Below are positions 53,984-63,500 of a stretch of DNA of 64,000 nt, piece after piece (the first letter of the stretch is position 1; each line of letters opens with the position of its first letter). The notes under the pieces were generated by a model. It was not told the DNA's origin and made no database searches. It worked only from the letters and a program-made list of their open reading frames with translations. Origin of the DNA: Candidatus Omnitrophota bacterium (lineage in GTDB: Bacteria; Omnitrophota; Gorgyraeia; Zapsychrales; Zapsychraceae); the NCBI GenBank assembly GCA_020632495.1, contig JACKFL010000006.1:868001-932000 (forward strand). Reading direction: 5' to 3'. The position numbers and the translations under genes were made by a program.

Positions 53984-54677
53984 CGGTGAGGATCTCCACG
54001 TCGGCAAAGATGCCGGGCCGCACTCCGGACGGATCGTCCAGCTGGACCTTGACGCCGAACATCTGCATGGTCCGCTCTTCCGGTGTTTGCACATTGCGCG
54101 GCGTAAATTCGGCCTGGGCCGCGATGGAGCTGATGCGCGCGGGTAAGTCGCGCTCGAGTCCGTCGACTCGTACCCTGGCGGGCTGGCCGATGCGCAGGCG
54201 TGTTACGGTATGCTCCGGCACATAGATTTTTACCCACACCCGGTTAGTGTCGCCGATGACCAGGACCGGGGCCCCGGCCGCGGTGACTTCGCCGTTTTCG
54301 CGGATCTTGTTGAGAATGACGCCGTCGACGGGGGCGATTAACTGCATGTCATCGACCACCTGGCGGAGGTGCTCATATTCCTGCCGGCTGAACCCGCCGG
54401 AATCCAGCAGATGCTGGGCCCGCTCCGCGTCGCGCACGGCCTGGTTGAAATGGTCCAGCAGCGCCAAACGCTGGCCCTGGGAGACCCGGTCGCCTTCCTC
54501 TACCAGGAGGTTTTCAATCCGCCCGGAGGCGGCGAAGCCCAGCGAATGCTCGGTCAGTTCCACGGATCCGGAATAGACCGGCGCGCTGTTGCGGCCGTGA
54601 CCGTCGCAGGCCGCGGCACTCCATAAAATAAGGGATATCATGAGGATCTTGGTTATAAGGAGTGGTGCGCGGGACAT
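53964..54677 (-). CDS. HlyD-type periplasmic adaptor protein
   Basis: 237 residues. N-terminal export signal with a possible lipobox (SAAAC at about residue 24). The biotinyl-lipoyl half-motif GRIENLLVEEGDRVSQGQRL, a very short coiled-coil hairpin, the second half-motif IAPVDGVILNKIRENGEV, and a beta-barrel domain (VWVKIYVPEHTVTRL) are present. It is short for the family because the hairpin is reduced. It is the first gene of the three-gene ABC export operon. Confidence 0.9.
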   Translation of the reverse strand: MSRAPLLITKILMISLILWSAAACDGHGRNSAPVYSGSVELTEHSLGFAASGRIENLLVEEGDRVSQGQRLALLDHFNQAVRDAERAQHLLDSGGFSRQEYEHLRQVVDDMQLIAPVDGVILNKIRENGEVTAAGAPVLVIGDTNRVWVKIYVPEHTVTRLRIGQPARVRVDGLERDLPARISSIAAQAEFTPRNVQTPEERTMQMFGVKVQLDDPSGVRPGIFADVEILTDERSGH

Positions 54678-54728
54678 AGGGACCGACGAGGCGACATTTA
54701 TGATGCCGCCGGGTTAAGGTGCTTGGGG

Positions 54729-55214
54729 TTACTTTTGGTAGAGACGCGGATCAAAATTCATTTTTTGCGGTTTGCCGAAACGGACCCTTTTAAATTCAGG
54801 ATGCTGGGGATTCAGCAGAAAATTGTGTTCCTCCGGGACGACCACCGACGGGACCTTAAGAATGCAGTAGCGTCCCTGATCAAGCCAGGCATTGCCGATT
54901 TCGCGGCACTCGCGCGATTCGGGAAAGGCGCTCCAGCCTTTACTCAGTGAAGCGGTTCGCACCTCCTTGAGCGAGGTCCCCTGGGGGAGTGTCACGCTCA
55001 GCTTACGGAACTTGGTCGACAACGCGCGTTGTCCGTAGTGGACCAAGACCTCCAGGCATGCCAAGGCGATGCTTTGCGAGGTATACACAACCGCCCGGCC
55101 CTTGTCGTTCCAGCGTCCGCCGGTCAGTTTGGCGCCGGTGCCGCGGGTGTCGGTGATATAACGCGCCGCGCCGATCCGGTAGACGGTAAGCTCCGTCTCA
55201 ACTGTAGACGCCAT
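54729..55214 (-). CDS. RES-domain toxin
   Basis: 161 residues. The RES family triad is recognisable: Arg in VYRIGAARY or GGRWNDKGRAVVYTS, Glu in LACLEVLVHYG, and the later Ser region of the fold (ILKVPSVVVPEEHNFLLNP). RES toxins degrade NAD+ in studied members. The gene follows and overlaps the Xre/MbcA-type antitoxin gene by 17 bases, the standard order for this system. Confidence 0.92.
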   Translation of the reverse strand: MASTVETELTVYRIGAARYITDTRGTGAKLTGGRWNDKGRAVVYTSQSIALACLEVLVHYGQRALSTKFRKLSVTLPQGTSLKEVRTASLSKGWSAFPESRECREIGNAWLDQGRYCILKVPSVVVPEEHNFLLNPQHPEFKRVRFGKPQKMNFDPRLYQK

Positions 55215-55620
55215 ACTGTGTCCGTTTTAAAAGATCCAGGACCAGTCCGCAGCCGATATGCGTGTTCATGACGTCGACCGGACGCAGTTTGTTCAGGGCC
55301 CGGTTCGGTTCGCGCAGCCATTCCTTCAGCTCGCCGGGCCCGTCAAAGACTTTACTGCCCGCCACCGCCACGCGCGCCAAATCAATCAGGCGTTCAGTCA
55401 TTACCGGATCAAAAATCTCCCCCGCCTTTTTGCGTTCAAAGGTACGCTCGCTGCGGGCCAACAGCGGGGTAAACTCACGCAGAGTCAGTCCGAGCAGGTC
55501 CTTGACCTTCAGCGCCGTGCTTTTGGTCAGGCCTTTCTGAATGACCGCGAAGATATTTAACGGATTATCCGTGTCCTTATTGATGTGCAGGATATTTTTC
55601 AGTTCGATCGCCGTCGCCAT
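55198..55620 (-). CDS. Xre/MbcA/ParS-type antitoxin (DUF2384)
   Basis: About 140 residues. N-terminal helical DNA-binding part (FAVIQKGLTKSTALKVKDLL) and C-terminal toxin-binding domain with ERLIDLARVAVAGSKVFDG, LKEWLREPNRALNKLRPVD and the C-terminal VLDLLKRTQYGVYS. ATG 55620 is chosen because the promoter at 55652-55680 would otherwise lie inside the coding region; GGAG precedes it by nine to ten bases. It should neutralise the RES toxin and repress the pair. Confidence 0.92.
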   Translation of the reverse strand: MATAIELKNILHINKDTDNPLNIFAVIQKGLTKSTALKVKDLLGLTLREFTPLLARSERTFERKKAGEIFDPVMTERLIDLARVAVAGSKVFDGPGELKEWLREPNRALNKLRPVDVMNTHIGCGLVLDLLKRTQYGVYS

Positions 55621-55651
55621 GAGGATTTTCTCCGATTTGCCGATTGTTACA

Positions 55652-55680
55652 AGTATACCGACAAATGGCGGTAGTGTCAA
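55652..55680 (-). promoter_or_regulatory. Near-consensus promoter of the toxin-antitoxin pair
   Basis: TTGACA, 17 bases, TATACT on the minus strand: consensus -35, ideal spacing and a one-mismatch -10. The predicted leader is about 25 nt. Autoregulation by the antitoxin is the rule in this family; no operator palindrome is obvious. Confidence 0.75.
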
Positions 55681-55686
55681 TGGGAT

Positions 55687-56067
55687 TCACATCCGGCTGT
55701 AGATGTCCCGGAGCTTACCGTGCTCATCGAGCTCCACCACCACCGCGTCCTCCAGCAAAGACTGATTGTCGCGCTTCATCAGGGCGATGATGTGGGAGCG
55801 GTTGTGATTGTCGAAGACAAACCGGCGGATGCCGAACTCCTCCACTTCCTGCAGGCCGCGGATCCCGTTTCTGGGGCCCTGGTCGAAAAGATATTGACGG
55901 ACCTGGCGCTCCGGCGTTCCTACGGGCAGGTCCTGCTGCAGCCGGGCGTACCACTTCTTTTCCTTGCGGTACGCGGAGTAGTCGGAAATCAAGACGCCGA
56001 AGCCGACGATCACAAATGTCGCGGCGAAACAGATCACAAAGAGGATTTGGGTGGGGATCTTTTTCAT
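55687..56067 (-). CDS. Small membrane-anchored protein, possibly BamE/SmpA-like
   Basis: 126 residues. One membrane segment (about 8-27), then a small soluble domain. LPVGTPERQVRQYLFDQG resembles the helix-turn of SmpA/OmlA (BamE-like) domains, which is a weak inference. It stands alone upstream of the toxin-antitoxin promoter. No clear ribosome-binding site. Confidence 0.55.
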   Translation of the reverse strand: MKKIPTQILFVICFAATFVIVGFGVLISDYSAYRKEKKWYARLQQDLPVGTPERQVRQYLFDQGPRNGIRGLQEVEEFGIRRFVFDNHNRSHIIALMKRDNQSLLEDAVVVELDEHGKLRDIYSRM

Positions 56068-56150
56068 TGTACTAATTTAGCACAATAAAGAGTACAAGTC
56101 TTGAGTGCAGGCGATTTTATTCAGTGAGCGTCGTTCGGCGTCCAAGCGGA

Positions 56151-56645
56151 CTAAGGAATAATCAGACCGAACTTTATTGGATCAAGATGGCGGCGGACCA
56201 TGTTCATAAAAAATTCTAGCTGGTCCGGGTTCGAGAATGCCTTCTTGGGGATAATCGAAAAGGCGTGTTTGTTGATGTACAACAGAATAAAATCTTTGGT
56301 GTCGAAATAAGCCTTGAACGCATCCCATCGCAAATCTGAGGTGCCCACGCAGGATTCCGTGCGCACTTTTTCGTCGGAAAACGTTACGGAAATATCGTCG
56401 TGATATTTTCTCATGTCGCGGAATAATTTACGCCAGATCAGCGAACGCGCAACAATAAACAAAACAAGGAGCGCTCCGAGAAACGTCAGGATCATCATAT
56501 TCCACATGATGCCCACGACCATGATGCCGGCTCCAATGACGATGTCGTACTCGGAACCGCTTCCCTGTTTTTTCCAATGTGCGCGGCTGGCCTGCATAAA
56601 TTCAATTTCAGTTATCTTATAGTTTAACGAGATGGATTGTGTCAT
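56151..56645 (-). CDS. YcxB-like membrane protein
   Basis: About 164 residues. Two adjacent membrane segments (IVIGAGIMVVGIMWNMMILT, LGALLVLFIVARSLIW) are followed by a soluble domain with LRWDAFKAYFDTKDFILLYI and AFSIIPKKAFSNPDQLEFFM, the signature of the YcxB-like family. ATG 56645 overlaps the stop of the upstream M48 peptidase gene as ATGA; the 44-codon extension to 56777 is antisense sequence of that gene. Function unknown. Confidence 0.82.
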   Translation of the reverse strand: MTQSISLNYKITEIEFMQASRAHWKKQGSGSEYDIVIGAGIMVVGIMWNMMILTFLGALLVLFIVARSLIWRKLFRDMRKYHDDISVTFSDEKVRTESCVGTSDLRWDAFKAYFDTKDFILLYINKHAFSIIPKKAFSNPDQLEFFMNMVRRHLDPIKFGLIIP

Positions 56646-57457
56646 CGCTTGCGGAAGTACCCCTGCGCCTCGGGCATTTGCTCGCGGATGCGCTGGATGC
56701 GTGATCGGTCGGATGGGTGGGAGCTCATAAACTCGGGGACGCCCGCTCCGCCTTTCATCTGGGCCATACGTTCCCAAAAGTTCACCGCCTTGGCCGGATC
56801 GTACCCGGCGAGGGCCATGAAGATCAGGCCCAGGTGGTCCGCCTCGCTTTCATGCAAACGGCTGAACGGAAGCATCACGCCGTACTGGGCGCCGAGACCG
56901 AAGGCCGACATCCAGACCTGTTTGGTTTCCTGCGGGCTGCTTTCCATGGCCACCGACAGCGCGGCGGTGCCCATCGAGGCGATCATCCCCTGGCTCATGC
57001 GCTCATCCCCGTGCTTGGCCACGGCGTGGGCGATTTCATGGCCCATGACAACGGCCAATCCCGTGGCATCCTGGGTGATCGGCAGCAGACCGCTGTAGAC
57101 CACCACTTTCCCGCCCGGCAGGCACCAGGCGTTGGCCTCTTCGCTTTGCACCAGGTTGAATTCCCACTGATAGTTCGCGATCCGCGCCGACTGACCGTTG
57201 GCGCGCATATACTCTTCCACGGCGTCAGCGATGCGCCGGCCGACCTCTTTCACCAGGCGGCTCTCCGGAGTCCCGGTGATGACCTTGTTGGTCTTGATGA
57301 AATCATCGTACTGCTGAAAACTCAGGGTGAGCATGGTGTTGGACGGCAGCAGGTCCAGCTGGCGGCGTCCGGTCAATGGGACCGTGGCGCAGGATGTCAG
57401 AAAAAGGCTGGCACAGATACAAAAAGTGAAAATTCTTGGTACGGAATTTTGGTTCAT
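56642..57457 (-). CDS. M48 family metallopeptidase lipoprotein (LoiP/YggG-like)
   Basis: 271 residues. Lipoprotein signal with lipobox LTSC at about residue 23. Zinc motif HEIAH in VVMGHEIAHAVAKHGDERM (about 142) and third ligand in LHESEADHLG (about 208), plus MSSHPSDRSRI near the end. Such peptidases process or degrade outer-membrane proteins. GGAGAT precedes the ATG by five bases. It forms a two-gene unit with the YcxB-like protein. Confidence 0.95.
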   Translation of the reverse strand: MNQNSVPRIFTFCICASLFLTSCATVPLTGRRQLDLLPSNTMLTLSFQQYDDFIKTNKVITGTPESRLVKEVGRRIADAVEEYMRANGQSARIANYQWEFNLVQSEEANAWCLPGGKVVVYSGLLPITQDATGLAVVMGHEIAHAVAKHGDERMSQGMIASMGTAALSVAMESSPQETKQVWMSAFGLGAQYGVMLPFSRLHESEADHLGLIFMALAGYDPAKAVNFWERMAQMKGGAGVPEFMSSHPSDRSRIQRIREQMPEAQGYFRKR

Positions 57458-57533
57458 TTACATCTCCATGATTGATATTCAACTATAGCGAAGATTCCAA
57501 ATTAGAAAAATTACTATAAGAACACCTTCTACG

Positions 57534-58052
57534 TTAGCTTGCGAAAGCACTTATTTGCCTAATCAAAGTATCATCATAAATCACACAAATGTTATCTGCA
57601 ACAATACATTTTGGATCGGTAGCCTCGCTGGTGGTTACCAGCAGCGGTCCAGTATCAAAATCGAGTAGGCAGCCAAAGACAACGGGCTGCCTCGTATTTA
57701 GGTGATCGCGGTTAAGAATGCGGTAGGACTGTAATTTGGCATCCAGGATCGGACTAAGGACCGACTGATTATCTACGCCTATTACCTTCACGGAATCGCC
57801 TTTCTTGACTGGATCGTTTGTCTGGATGCTGAGGAAAAAAGGGTCTCCTAATGCCTGGTTCTCCCCCCAAGTGAAAACGACACGGTCAGCAGTCCGATTG
57901 ATGAATTCTATTCCCCAAGGTACATCTAGGCAACCGGGCCACTTCGGCGAACTGCATGGTTCGTCGCAATCCGTCATGGTCCACAAGCGGATTATATTGA
58001 ATCTTGTATCCACAAACGTATCTAGGTTAGAAAGTCTGTCAGGTAGGATCAT
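57534..58052 (-). CDS. Unknown protein coupled to PrsW
   Basis: About 172 residues, no signal peptide or membrane segment visible. It is beta-rich with three cysteines near the N terminus (CDEPCSSPKWPGC). The start is the ATG at 58052, which overlaps the prsW stop as ATGA; the much longer frame reaching 58319 is only out-of-frame prsW sequence. I do not recognise a family. The base composition is more AT-rich than prsW, suggesting a later acquisition. Confidence 0.6.
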   Translation of the reverse strand: MILPDRLSNLDTFVDTRFNIIRLWTMTDCDEPCSSPKWPGCLDVPWGIEFINRTADRVVFTWGENQALGDPFFLSIQTNDPVKKGDSVKVIGVDNQSVLSPILDAKLQSYRILNRDHLNTRQPVVFGCLLDFDTGPLLVTTSEATDPKCIVADNICVIYDDTLIRQISAFAS

Positions 58053-58768
58053 GAAATCTGCGCTACGCGCCCATGTTTGAGGTCGTGACGGTAGGCGTGG
58101 CCGATGTGCCACTGCAGGCGTTTGAAGGTCAGGTAGACCACCGGGACGATGGCGATGGCGTAGAGCGCGCCGAAGACCGGTGAGATGTATATCATAAAGT
58201 TGTAGAGACCGTGAATCGCGGCGGCGGAGGCCAGTCCGGTCAGCAGCAGGCGGCGTTCCATGCGCTTGACCCGCGCGAACTTGGCGCGGCCGATGTAATA
58301 GCCCATGACCCCCGAGCACACCGCGTGAAACGGGACCGCGGTCAGGGCCCGCGCCAGGGCCACATTGAAGGGCTTACCGACCACGTACAAAACATTTTCC
58401 ACCGCGGCAAAACCGAGGCTGACCGTAATCGTGTAGAGGATCCCGTCGGTGACTTCATCAAAATGCCGGTGGCGGTAGACGAAGATCATCACGACGAGGA
58501 ACTTCATCAGTTCCTCGGCCATGCCGGCCTGGATGAAGGCCACAAACAACTCGTAGGCGACCTTCGGCAGCATATTGTAGAACTGGATCCGGGTCAGATA
58601 CAGGTCGAGCTGAATGAGCGGATATGTGGAGGCGATCCCCAGGACAAAGACCTGGACCAGGTACCCGGTGGGTTCGGGCCGCAGGCGGTCCTGACGGTAA
58701 AAATACAGCAGGATGATTAAGGCCGGGGCGACAGCCGCCGGTATGGACAGATAGAGTAAGTGATGCAT
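58049..58768 (-). CDS. prsW: PrsW-family intramembrane metalloprotease
   Basis: 239 residues with seven to eight membrane segments. The three conserved motifs are intact: AEELMKFLVVMIFVYRHR, the FHAVCSGVMGYYIGRAKF segment, and AAIHGLYNFMIY. It cleaves membrane-embedded substrates such as anti-sigma factors in Bacillus. No anti-sigma gene is in the window. It is coupled to the unknown protein downstream. Confidence 0.94.
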   Translation of the reverse strand: MHHLLYLSIPAAVAPALIILLYFYRQDRLRPEPTGYLVQVFVLGIASTYPLIQLDLYLTRIQFYNMLPKVAYELFVAFIQAGMAEELMKFLVVMIFVYRHRHFDEVTDGILYTITVSLGFAAVENVLYVVGKPFNVALARALTAVPFHAVCSGVMGYYIGRAKFARVKRMERRLLLTGLASAAAIHGLYNFMIYISPVFGALYAIAIVPVVYLTFKRLQWHIGHAYRHDLKHGRVAQIS

Positions 58769-58824
58769 GTGTCGTCGCGTCCGTTTCGGTTCGTCTCAAA
58801 CGTTATTTCTAAACTGATGCCGTT

Positions 58825-59715
58825 CTACTGGAGCAGGCTGGCGTGAAGGATCCCGATCCATTGTTCGGTGTTCAGGAATCCGTTCCCCCAGCGTTCCACG
58901 ATCTCTTCGGGCAGGCCGGCGGCCTTGATTTCAGCCAGGCTCATCCCTTTCTGTATGCGTTCATGCACGATATCGGAGGTCTCAACCAGCATATCGCGAA
59001 AATCTTTCAGATCCTGCCATTCGGCCAGCGGTCCGTGACCCGGGATAATCTTGGTATCTTCATCGATCAAATCAATGATCACGTCCAGATTGGTAATCAG
59101 GCCCTGGACACTGCCGCCGGCGGGGATATCCACGAACGGGTACATCCCGTTAAACAGCAAATCACCGGTGTGGACCACATTCTCGTCGAGAAAAAAGACC
59201 ACGCTGTCGGTGTCGGTGTGCGAATTCGGGAAATACATCACCAGGACTTCGTTGCCGTTGACGTGTACCGACAAACTGTCTTCAAAAGTGATATCCGGCA
59301 GGGCCGCCTTGGGCTGGGGCGGAATCTCGCGCTGAAACATTTCCACGGTGCGGCCCTTTTCCAGGCTGTCGCGCAGATTTTCATGCGCGATCACCACCGC
59401 CTCGGCACCGAATGCCTTGTTGCCGTCGGTGTGATCGTGGTGATAGTGCGTGTTGATCACGTACTTGATATCTTTATCGCTGAGTTTCCGCACGGCGGCG
59501 CGGATTTTATCCGCCAAGGGCGCGAACTGCGTGTCGATCATCAGGACGCCGTCTTCGCCGGTGGAAATACCGATATTCCCCCCCTCACCTTCCAACATGT
59601 AGATGTGGTCGGTGACCTTATGGGCCGTGATGCTGACGTCTTTGTAATCGGTTTCGGCACAGACGTATCCGGCCGTAACGAGTAATCCGGTCAGCAGTAG
59701 CAGCGATTTTTTCAT
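58825..59715 (-). CDS. Exported metallo-beta-lactamase-fold hydrolase
   Basis: About 296 residues. ATG 59715 gives a clear signal peptide (LLLLTGLLVTAGYVCA) and has AAAGGA upstream; the longer frame passes the promoter. The zinc motif HYHHDHTDGN (about residue 93) and further ligands in FPNSHTDTDS, HTGDLLFNG and IIPGHGPLAEW are present. It belongs to the broad periplasmic MBL-fold group that often has quinoprotein-relative-like or polyketide-cyclase-like members; the substrate is unknown. Confidence 0.9.
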   Translation of the reverse strand: MKKSLLLLTGLLVTAGYVCAETDYKDVSITAHKVTDHIYMLEGEGGNIGISTGEDGVLMIDTQFAPLADKIRAAVRKLSDKDIKYVINTHYHHDHTDGNKAFGAEAVVIAHENLRDSLEKGRTVEMFQREIPPQPKAALPDITFEDSLSVHVNGNEVLVMYFPNSHTDTDSVVFFLDENVVHTGDLLFNGMYPFVDIPAGGSVQGLITNLDVIIDLIDEDTKIIPGHGPLAEWQDLKDFRDMLVETSDIVHERIQKGMSLAEIKAAGLPEEIVERWGNGFLNTEQWIGILHASLLQ

Positions 59716-59761
59716 TAATGGGTTCCTTTCTAGAGGTTTACGTTTCAACGTACAGACCGAT

Positions 59762-59790
59762 ATTATACCAGCTTCCCCGGGGAGGAGCAA
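59762..59790 (-). promoter_or_regulatory. Promoter of the MBL-fold hydrolase
   Basis: TTGCTC, 17 bases, TATAAT with an extended TGG before the -10 box. Leader about 40 nt with AAAGGA before the ATG. One of the clearest promoters in the window. Confidence 0.65.
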
Positions 59791-59819
59791 ATTCTTATGA
59801 GGAGGACAAACCGGCGGTT

Positions 59820-60500
59820 TTACCGTCCGGTTTTGCTCCCCTCTGCCTCGTCGTCCGGGGTCAGCAGCGGGCCGAATTTGGCTTCGTAGGCGCGGCGGTT
59901 GATTTCCTGTTCGACCTCCTGCCGGTGCTGTTGGGCGCGGTTGCCTTCGATGACGGGATTGGCGGGATTTGCCGCTGGGCGTTCGTCTTCCGGAGGGGGC
60001 CCGGATGGGGAGCCCTTGTGAGATCCGTGAATGCGGTATGGGTAGCCGTGGAACCGGTCGGCTTTTTTGCGGAGGCGGTCCTGGTGGCGGTCCGGTTTTT
60101 TGACGATGGCCGTATACGAGCCCGTCGTCCCCTCCCGGAACTGATCGGTGAGGATGAGTTCTCCGTTCAAGCGGTCCTCGTGGGTGCAGATCGCGGTCAC
60201 AACAAGAGTGTCTCCGGGGTGAGCGACCACGCGCATGTCTTTGAGAGTTACCGCGGAAGAGGTTTGGCCTTGCTGAAAGAAGCGCTGATCCGGCCCGCCG
60301 TTGACCGAAACGAGATACGTATTGATGTAGTGCTCGTAACGTTCGTCAGTATGGTGGTAAACCTCGACGGCAAGCCGGCCGGCGGCCGTATCGTACTTGA
60401 GGACCATGGATTGCGGGGCGGTAGCCATACCCGGAGAGTTCAGACTCAACAGGAAGACGATCGACAGGATCAGACGGTATACCGGTGCGTATTTGTTCAT
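59820..60500 (-). CDS. Exported protein, possibly superoxide-reductase-like fold
   Basis: About 226 residues. Signal peptide (core LILSIVFLLSLNSPG, end near GMATA). The central region HHTDERYEHYINTYLVSVNG ... VVAHPGDTLVVTAICTH recalls the desulfoferrodoxin/SOR fold by its spacing of His and Cys, but this is only a weak resemblance. The C-terminal third is charged and low complexity with PSGPPPEDERP. The ATG at 60500 is chosen because a promoter lies just before it; the frame to 60530 would cover that promoter. Confidence 0.55.
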   Translation of the reverse strand: MNKYAPVYRLILSIVFLLSLNSPGMATAPQSMVLKYDTAAGRLAVEVYHHTDERYEHYINTYLVSVNGGPDQRFFQQGQTSSAVTLKDMRVVAHPGDTLVVTAICTHEDRLNGELILTDQFREGTTGSYTAIVKKPDRHQDRLRKKADRFHGYPYRIHGSHKGSPSGPPPEDERPAANPANPVIEGNRAQQHRQEVEQEINRRAYEAKFGPLLTPDDEAEGSKTGR

Positions 60501-60508
60501 ACTCAGAC

Positions 60509-60537
60509 AGTATAGCGAAGTGAACCTCATCGGCCAA
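60509..60537 (-). promoter_or_regulatory. Promoter giving a near-leaderless transcript
   Basis: TTGGCC, 17 bases, TATACT, ending eight bases before the ATG at 60500. No Shine-Dalgarno sequence is present. Confidence 0.5.
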
Positions 60538-60593
60538 CCAGAATATTCAATCCTGAATTCCGCCGGGATGTCCGCAGACGTTTACCCTGTTCG

Positions 60594-63500
60594 TTACGCG
60601 CGCTTTTTACGGCGGCGGCGCAGGAACATACCCGCCATACCCCCACCCATCAGCATGAGCGTGGCCGGTTCCGGATTGGTCGTCGTCTCCACTTCGCCTG
60701 TGGAGGCTGCCAGGAACACCGGGCCACCCGCTTCCTGCGGTGAGAATGTCGCGAATAAACTTCCTACCTGCGGAGCAGTCGGGCCTGTCGGTTCACTCGG
60801 ACCTGACGGCGTGTTGGGGCCTGTCGGATCGCTGGGGCCCGTGGGATCGCCAGGTGTGCCCGGAGCCGCGGGACCGGACGGACTGTTGGGTCCTGCCGGA
60901 TCGCCGGGACCAGTCGGATCACTGGGACCAGTCGGGTCACTGGGACCAGTGGGATCGCCGGGAGCAGCCGGGGTGCCAGGGCCGGTCGGAGCGTTCGGGC
61001 CAGTAGGCAATTCCGCTGTTTGCGGAGCGTCGGGTCCGAACGGAGCGCCGGGACCGGTAGGTCCGTTGGGATCTACGGGCGCGCCGGGCCCTGCCGGGGC
61101 GTTAGGCCCGGTCGGATCGCTCGGCCCTGTCGGATCGCCGGGAGTTCCGGGAGCCGCGGGACCGGTCGGAGCGTTGGGACCAGTGGGTGCGCCGGGACCG
61201 GTCGGGTCGCTGGGACCAGTCGGATCGCCGGGGGCAGCCGGGGCACCGGGGCCGGTCGGAGCATTCGGTCCGGTGGGTAAGGCGGTCATTTGCGGAGCGT
61301 CGGGTCCGAACGGAGCGCCGGGACCTGTGGGTCCGTTAGGATCTACGGGCGCGCCGGGCCCTGCTGGGGCGTTAGGCCCGGTCGGATCGCTCGGCCCTGT
61401 CGGATCGCCGGGAGTTCCGGGAGCCGCGGGACCGGTCGGAGCGTTGGGACCAGTGGGTGCGCCGGGACCGGTCGGGTCGCTGGGACCAGTCGGATCGCCG
61501 GGGGCAGCCGGGGCACCGGGACCGGTCGGAGCACTCGGTCCGGTCGGTAAGGCGGTCATTTGCGGAGCGTCGGGTCCGAACGGAGCGCCGGGTCCAGCCG
61601 GGGCGTTCGGCCCGGTCGGATCGCTCGGCCCTGTCGGATCGCCGGGAGTTCCGGGAGCCGCGGGACCAGTCGGAGCGTTGGGACCTGTGGGTGCGCCGGG
61701 ACCAGTCGGGTCGCTGGGACCAGTCGGATCGCCGGGGGCAGCCGGGGCACCGGGACCGGTCGGAGCATTCGGTCCGGTGGGTAAAGCCGTCATTTGCGGA
61801 GCGTCGGGGCCGAACGGAGCGCCGGGCCCTGCCGGGGCGTTAGGCCCGGTCGGATCACTCGGCCCTGTCGGATCGCCGGGAGTTCCGGGAGCCGCGGGAC
61901 CGGTCGGAGCGTTGGGACCAGTGGGTGCGCCGGGACCGGTCGGGTCGCTGGGACCAGTCGGATCGCCGGGGGCAGCCGGGGCACCGGGGCCGGTCGGAGC
62001 ATTCGGTCCGGTGGGTAAGGCGGTCATTTGCGGAGCGTCGGGTCCGAACGGAGCGCCGGGACCGGTAGGTCCGTTGGGATCAACCGGAGCGCCGGGACCA
62101 GCCGGGGCATTCGGCCCTGTCGGGTCGCTCGGCCCTGTCGGATCGCCGGGAGTACCGGGAGCCGCGGGACCGGTCGGAGCGTTGGGACCTGTGGGTGCGC
62201 CGGGACCGGTCGGGTCACTGGGACCTGTGGGATCACCGGGAGCAGCCGGGGCACCGGGGCCGGTCGGAGCATTCGGTCCGGTGGGTAAAGCCGTCATTTG
62301 CGGAGCGTCGGGTCCGAACGGAGCGCCGGGACCGGTAGGTCCGTTGGGATCAACCGGAGCGCCGGGACCAGCCGGGGCGTTGGGCCCGGTCGGGTCGCTG
62401 GGACCTGTGGGATCACCGGGAGCAGCCGGGGCACCGGGACCGGTCGGAGCATTCGGTCCGGTGGGTAAAGCCGTCATTTGCGGAGCGTCGGGTCCGAACG
62501 GAGCGCCGGGACCGGTAGGTCCGTTGGGATCAACCGGAGCGCCGGGACCAGCCGGGGCGTTGGGCCCTGTCGGGTCGCTCGGCCCTGTCGGATCGCCGGG
62601 AGTTCCGGGAGCCGCGGGACCGGTCGGAGCGTTGGGACCTGTGGGTGCGCCGGGACCAGTCGGGTCGCTGGGACCAGTCGGATCGCCGGGGGCAGCCGGG
62701 GCACCGGGGCCGGTCGGAGCATTCGGTCCGGTGGGTAAAGACGTCATTTGCGGAGCGTCGGGTCCGAACGGAGCGCCGGGACCTGTGGGTCCGTTAGGAT
62801 CTACGGGAGCTCCGGGACCAGCCGGGGCGTTGGGCCCTGTCGGGTCGCTCGGTCCTGTGGGATCGCCGGGTGTTCCGGGAGCCGCGGGACCGGTCGGGGC
62901 ATTGGGACCTGTGGGTGCGCCGGGACCGGTCGGGTCGCTGGGACCAGTCGGGGCGTTGGGCCCTGTCGGGTCGCTCGGTCCTGTGGGATCACCGGGAGTT
63001 CCGGGAGCCGCGGGACCGGTCGGAGCGTTGGGACCTGTGGGTGCGCCGGGACCGGTCGGGTCACTGGGACCTGTGGGATCGCCGGGAGCAGCCGGGGCAC
63101 CGGGGCCGGTCGGAGCATTCGGTCCGGTGGGTAAAGCCGTCATTTGCGGAGCGTCGGGTCCGAACGGAGCGCCGGGACCTGTGGGTCCGTTAGGATCTAC
63201 GGGCGCGCCGGGACCAGCCGGGGCGTTGGGCCCTGTCGGGTCGCTCGGTCCAGTGGGATCACCGGGAGTTCCGGGAGCCGCGGGACCGGTCGGAGCGTTG
63301 GGACCAGTGGGTGCGCCGGGACCGGTCGGGTCACTGGGACCTGTGGGATCACCGGGAGCAGCCGGGGCACCGGGGCCGGTCGGAGCATTCGGTCCGGTGG
63401 GTAAAGCCGTCATTTGCGGAGCGTCGGGTCCGAACGGAGCGCCGGGACCTGTGGGTCCGTTAGGATCTACGGGCGCGCCGGGACCAGCCGGGGCGTTGGG

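Noticed and set aside
58053..58319. N-terminal extension of the gene at 57534-58052
   Set aside because: The extension is an out-of-frame reading of prsW; the ATGA overlap at 58049-58052 gives the natural start.
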